Below, piece by piece: positions 5,449 through 7,960 of a stretch of DNA of 7,960 bases (its first letter is position 1; each line of letters begins with the position of its first letter). Below the pieces are notes generated by a model. That model did no database searches. It was given only the letters and a program-made list of their open reading frames with translations, and was not told the DNA's origin. The position numbers were made by a program, and so were the translations under genes. The DNA is from Desulfobacteraceae bacterium (GTDB lineage Bacteria; Desulfobacterota; DSM-4660; Desulfatiglandales; Desulfatiglandaceae): positions 1 to 7,960 of the forward strand of contig JABMQV010000408.1 in the NCBI GenBank assembly GCA_013203065.1, in the 5' to 3' direction.

Positions 5449-7535
5449 GATTTCCCCTCTCCCTTTGCTTTTTTCCGGATTTCAGATTTCAGTTCCTCTG
5501 CTATGGATCCAGGGACCTTGGCATATCTTGAAAACTCCATGGTGAACTCTGCCTTGCCCTGTGTCAGAGACCTGAGGGTAGTGGCGTAGCCAAACATCTC
5601 TGCCAGCGGGACCTCCGCGTCGATGGTTGTTAACACTCCGTCCTCCGTAGAACTTGTGATGAGCCCCCTCCTTTGATTGATGGAAGCCATCACATTTCCC
5701 TGAAACTCTGAAGGTCCTTCCACAGACACCTTCATCACAGGCTCGAGTATGACAGGTTTGGCCTTCATATAGACCTGTTTAAAGGCGCCCACTGCCGCAG
5801 CTCTAAATGCCCTCTCAGAAGAATCCACACTGTGCGACTTGCCATCATTGACAACCACCTTCATGCCAAGGACCGGAAACCCGATCAATTGACCCTTTCC
5901 GAGACAGGTCTGGAACCCCTTGTCCACGGCAGGTATGAATTCTGTGGGTATGACCCCGCCCTTTACGTGGTTGACAAATTCGTATGCCCCGCTCTCGGAA
6001 GGTTCCATGAACCCTGCCACCCGTCCGAATTGACCGGCCCCGCCTGTCTGTTTCTTGTGGATGTAATCAAAAGACGCCATCTTTGTTATGGCCTCCCTGT
6101 AGGCCACCTGCGGAAGGCCGGTGCTCACCGCCGCATCAAACTCCCGCTTCATCCTCTCCACATAGACCTCCAGGTGCAGTTCCCCCATCCCCGAGATAAT
6201 CGTCTCGCCCGATTCCTGATCCACATGAGATCTGAAGGTTGGGTCCTCCCTCGTAAACCGATTCAAGGCCTTTGACATGTTACCTTGAGCCTTGTTATTC
6301 TCCGGGGTTATGGTCAGCGAGATGACGGGTTCCGGGACGAACATGGAAGACATGCTGTAGTTCAAACGGTCATTGGTAAAGGTATCCCCTGAATAGCAAT
6401 CGACACCGAATAGGGCCACAATATCCCCTGCACGGGCCTCGGTCACATCCTCCATCTGGTCTGCATGCATCCGGACCAGCCTCCCCACCTTGAGCTTCTT
6501 CCGTGTCCGGGTTATGAGCAAATTATCCCCCTTGCCGATGGAACCCTGATAGAGCCTGAGATAGGTCAACTGTCCGTAGCGCGTGACCTCCAGTTTGAAG
6601 CCCAGGGCCACGACAGGGGAATCCGGGTTGCACTCGAGGGGTACCTCTTTTCCCTTCTGATCCAAGTCAATGGCATTGTTCTTTACGTCCGTTGGCGCAG
6701 GGAGATATGTGTTCACACCATCCAGCAATGACTGAACACCAATGTTCTTATAGGCCGCGCCCAGAAACACGGGAGTTAGTCCCCTGGATACGGTGCCCTT
6801 TCTCACCGCCTCATAAATCAGATCTTCCGTAACCTCATCTTCCAAAACAGCCTCCATCAGGTCATCGGAAAACATAGAGGCGGCATCCAGCAGTTCCTCT
6901 CTTCTTTCCTTGGCCTCTTCGATGATGTCGGAGGGGATGGCTCCCTCCCTGATTTCCTCTCCGCTGGGCCCCTCAAAATAGAAGGCCTTCATCAAGACCA
7001 GGTCAACTACACCGGAGAATTTTCCTTCCAGGCCAATGGGGATCTGCATAAGAACGCCGTTCAGGTTCAATTTCTCCCGCAGCTGCTCCAACACCCTGTA
7101 GGGGTCTGCACCGGAGCGGTCACACTTGTTGATAAAGACAATTCGAGGCACTTCATAGCGGTTCATTTGTCTGTCTACGGTTATGGACTGGGATTGAACA
7201 CCTCCCACCGCGCAGAGGATCAATATGCCCCCGTCCATGACCCTCAGGGCCCGCTCAACCTCAATGGTAAAGTCCACATGGCCCGGGGTATCAATGATGT
7301 TTATCCTGTGGCCCTTCCATTCACAGTGGGTGGCCGCCGATGCAATGGTGATCCCCCGCTCCTTTTCCAGCTCCATGGAATCCATGGTGGCGCCCACCCC
7401 ATCTTTCCCTTTGACCTCGTGGATGGCGAAGATCCGTTTGGTGTAGTAGAGGATTCTTTCCGTCAGGGTAGTCTTGCCTGAATCTATGTGTGCGCTGATA
7501 CCAATGTTTCTCAAGTTCTGAATTTGATCATTCAT
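5445..7535 (-). CDS. fusA: Elongation factor G, spdEFG1 / mitochondrial EFG1-like type
   Basis: The 696-residue protein is a full-length EF-G. GTPase motifs are G1 AHIDSGKT (15-22), G2 R-G-I-T-I (60-64), G3 D-T-P-G-H (82-86) and G4 N-K-C-D (136-139). Domain II, domain III (from about 400), domain IV with the [14 protein letters not shown] strand (493-506), and domain V with [20 protein letters not shown] (643-662) follow in the usual order. Ser19 in G1 and the [19 protein letters not shown] switch I stretch are features of mitochondrial EFG1 and the bacterial spdEFG1 subfamily rather than of canonical EF-G, so the role is ribosomal translocation with GTP, with recycling probably left to a second EF-G elsewhere in the genome. 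It starts at ATG 7535 with AGAGGT about 7 nt upstream. The downstream ATPase gene overlaps its stop. A strong promoter and an internal terminator lie in its leader. EF-G is certain; subfamily is likely. Confidence 0.95.
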   Translation of the reverse strand: MNDQIQNLRNIGISAHIDSGKTTLTERILYYTKRIFAIHEVKGKDGVGATMDSMELEKERGITIASAATHCEWKGHRINIIDTPGHVDFTIEVERALRVMDGGILILCAVGGVQSQSITVDRQMNRYEVPRIVFINKCDRSGADPYRVLEQLREKLNLNGVLMQIPIGLEGKFSGVVDLVLMKAFYFEGPSGEEIREGAIPSDIIEEAKERREELLDAASMFSDDLMEAVLEDEVTEDLIYEAVRKGTVSRGLTPVFLGAAYKNIGVQSLLDGVNTYLPAPTDVKNNAIDLDQKGKEVPLECNPDSPVVALGFKLEVTRYGQLTYLRLYQGSIGKGDNLLITRTRKKLKVGRLVRMHADQMEDVTEARAGDIVALFGVDCYSGDTFTNDRLNYSMSSMFVPEPVISLTITPENNKAQGNMSKALNRFTREDPTFRSHVDQESGETIISGMGELHLEVYVERMKREFDAAVSTGLPQVAYREAITKMASFDYIHKKQTGGAGQFGRVAGFMEPSESGAYEFVNHVKGGVIPTEFIPAVDKGFQTCLGKGQLIGFPVLGMKVVVNDGKSHSVDSSERAFRAAAVGAFKQVYMKAKPVILEPVMKVSVEGPSEFQGNVMASINQRRGLITSSTEDGVLTTIDAEVPLAEMFGYATTLRSLTQGKAEFTMEFSRYAKVPGSIAEELKSEIRKKAKGEGKS

Positions 7536-7599
7536 CTAAAGACCTCTGTCTGCCTGGCAGTTCACAGTTTCGTTTTGCTGATTCCAAAGTCAATCACCA

Positions 7600-7615
7600 C
7601 CCCCAAAAATGGGGG
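7600..7615 (-). other. GC stem-loop in the fusA leader
   Basis: On the minus strand CCCCCA and TGGGGG form a 6-bp stem closed by a TTTT loop, about 65 nt before the EF-G start codon. No U-run follows on the minus strand, so it is not a terminator there. It could affect leader folding or RNA stability. Confidence 0.45.
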
Positions 7616-7690
7616 CTTCACGTTTTGCACTTTCTCCCGGTCTTGAACAAAGCCCTGCAGGGATCGCCCAAGCGGGCCGTTTGACGCAAT

Positions 7691-7726
7691 AAGAACAAAA
7701 AGAGGGTCTGCTCAGGCAAACCCTCT
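7691..7726 (-). terminator. Strong rho-independent terminator between the promoter and fusA
   Basis: On the minus strand AGAGGGT (7726-7720) pairs with ACCCTCT (7707-7701), followed inside by G-C pairs of TGC/GCA across one mismatch, and the stem is followed at once by TTTTGTTCTT (7700-7691). The U-run is on the minus strand only. It lies about 45 nt after the predicted start site and about 155 nt before the EF-G ATG, so full read-through would be needed for fusA transcription from this promoter. Confidence 0.75.
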
Positions 7727-7771
7727 CTCAAAATACAATATTTTTGCAAGGATTAAAAACAAAATGCTTAT
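7691..7771 (-). ncRNA. Predicted short leader RNA or attenuated transcript upstream of fusA
   Basis: A transcript starting about 7 nt after the -10 box (near 7771) and stopping in the U-run would be about 78 nt. It holds no ATG. AAUCCUU (minus strand, 7754-7748) can pair with GAGGGUU of the terminator's 5' arm over 7 bp including two G-U pairs, which would compete with the terminator; this is a possible antiterminator, weak by length. Either an independent small RNA or a riboregulated fusA leader fits. I recognise no known riboswitch or RNA family. Confidence 0.35.
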
Positions 7772-7777
7772 GTTTCT

Positions 7778-7806
7778 TGTATAACACAGGGAGGCCTATG
7801 GGTCAA
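7778..7806 (-). promoter_or_regulatory. Sigma70 promoter for the fusA-ATPase unit
   Basis: On the minus strand TTGACC (7806-7801), a 17-bp spacer and TATACA (7783-7778) give five of six consensus bases in each box at ideal spacing, and TG one base before the -10 box makes an extended -10. It is the best promoter in the window. It would transcribe the short leader, then fusA and the ATPase gene on read-through. Confidence 0.65.
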
Positions 7807-7960
7807 GTCAAAAAAGCGGCTTGAAATATTTTTCATCCGACGTTAGAATCTTTGATCGTAACTTCGCCGCAAGATGTGAAGATGTTTTATTGAAGTTATC
7901 CCATGTGAATCATTGGCGATAGGTTTCTCCCGCTTTGGGCGGGTTCTTTGACAGGTGTCA
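7807..7960. other. Non-coding right edge with small dyads
   Basis: No credible coding frame is present on either strand; ATG triplets meet stops within a few codons. Structures seen: CGACGTTA/TAACTTCG (7838-7845 and 7859-7866, 7 of 8 pairs); CCCGC/GCGGG (7929-7933 and 7939-7943) followed on the plus strand by TTCTTTG, a weak terminator-like hairpin; and TGACA-GG-TGTCA (7949-7960), a perfect dyad at the window end. Their roles are unknown. Confidence 0.35.

Noticed and set aside
5832..6275. 147-codon open frame on the plus strand
   Set aside because: Antisense to EF-G domains III-V, with no recognisable motif.
7565..7593. Second minus-strand promoter starting with TTGACT (7593-7588) close to fusA
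   Set aside because: The hexamers at 16 or 17 bp spacing (GAAACT, AAACTG) bear little likeness to a -10 box.
7659..7724. Pairing of the terminator 5' arm with GGCGATCCCT downstream (9 of 10 bases) as an antiterminator
   Set aside because: The partner lies after the U-run, so it would not exist when the polymerase reaches the termination point; it cannot prevent termination.
7771..7841. 22-codon minus-strand frame (MKNISSRFFDL...) upstream of the leader
   Set aside because: It spans the strong promoter, lacks a usable ribosome site and has no recognisable feature.

Overview
The window looks like chromosomal DNA of an anaerobic bacterium, most likely Desulfobacterota (former deltaproteobacteria). 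The main reason is the EF-G, whose G1 and switch I sequences ([28 protein letters not shown]) are the spdEFG1 / mitochondrial EFG1 type known from spirochaetes, planctomycetes and deltaproteobacteria. A DUF3786 protein and a lysine 2,3-aminomutase-like radical SAM enzyme fit an anaerobe. No taxon was tested; this is a judgement from sequence character. I see no rRNA, tRNA, CRISPR array, prophage or complete insertion sequence.

Layout. (1) 3-230, minus strand: N-terminal part of a cyclase/kynurenine-formamidase-family hydrolase that meets an in-frame TAG just inside the window edge. (2) 231-486: divergent intergenic region with a T5-AGCT-A5 palindrome, a strong AGGAGG before a 20-codon ORF, and a possible promoter. 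(3) 487-4592, plus strand: a tightly packed unit of DUF3786 protein, WbqC-family protein, KamA-family aminomutase and beta-CASP metallo-beta-lactamase nuclease. The WbqC-like and KamA frames are the same frame, separated by one TGA and one sense codon; the KamA and nuclease genes share an ATGA overlap. A four-unit heptamer repeat sits in front of the WbqC-like gene. (4) 4593-4752: gap between convergent units, filled by an octamer-based inverted repeat about 149 bp across. (5) 4753-7535, minus strand: spdEFG1-type EF-G followed, through another ATGA overlap, by a 231-residue KaiC/RecA-like P-loop ATPase. (6) 7536-7960: a leader region with a very good minus-strand sigma70 promoter and, about 45 nt into the predicted transcript, a strong intrinsic terminator, so that either an RNA of about 78 nt or an attenuated fusA leader is expected.

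How the genes may work together. The minus-strand unit is a translation-elongation operon: the EF-G is the translocase, and the coupled ATPase is a partner of unknown function. The plus-strand unit combines a probable beta-amino-acid-forming enzyme, a WbqC-family protein of uncertain activity, an RNA-processing-type nuclease and a protein of unknown function. Co-expression is well supported by spacing, but a shared pathway is not proven. The points most worth following are the EF-G/ATPase coupling, the terminator inside the fusA leader, the WbqC/KamA in-frame junction, and the two classes of short-unit repeats.
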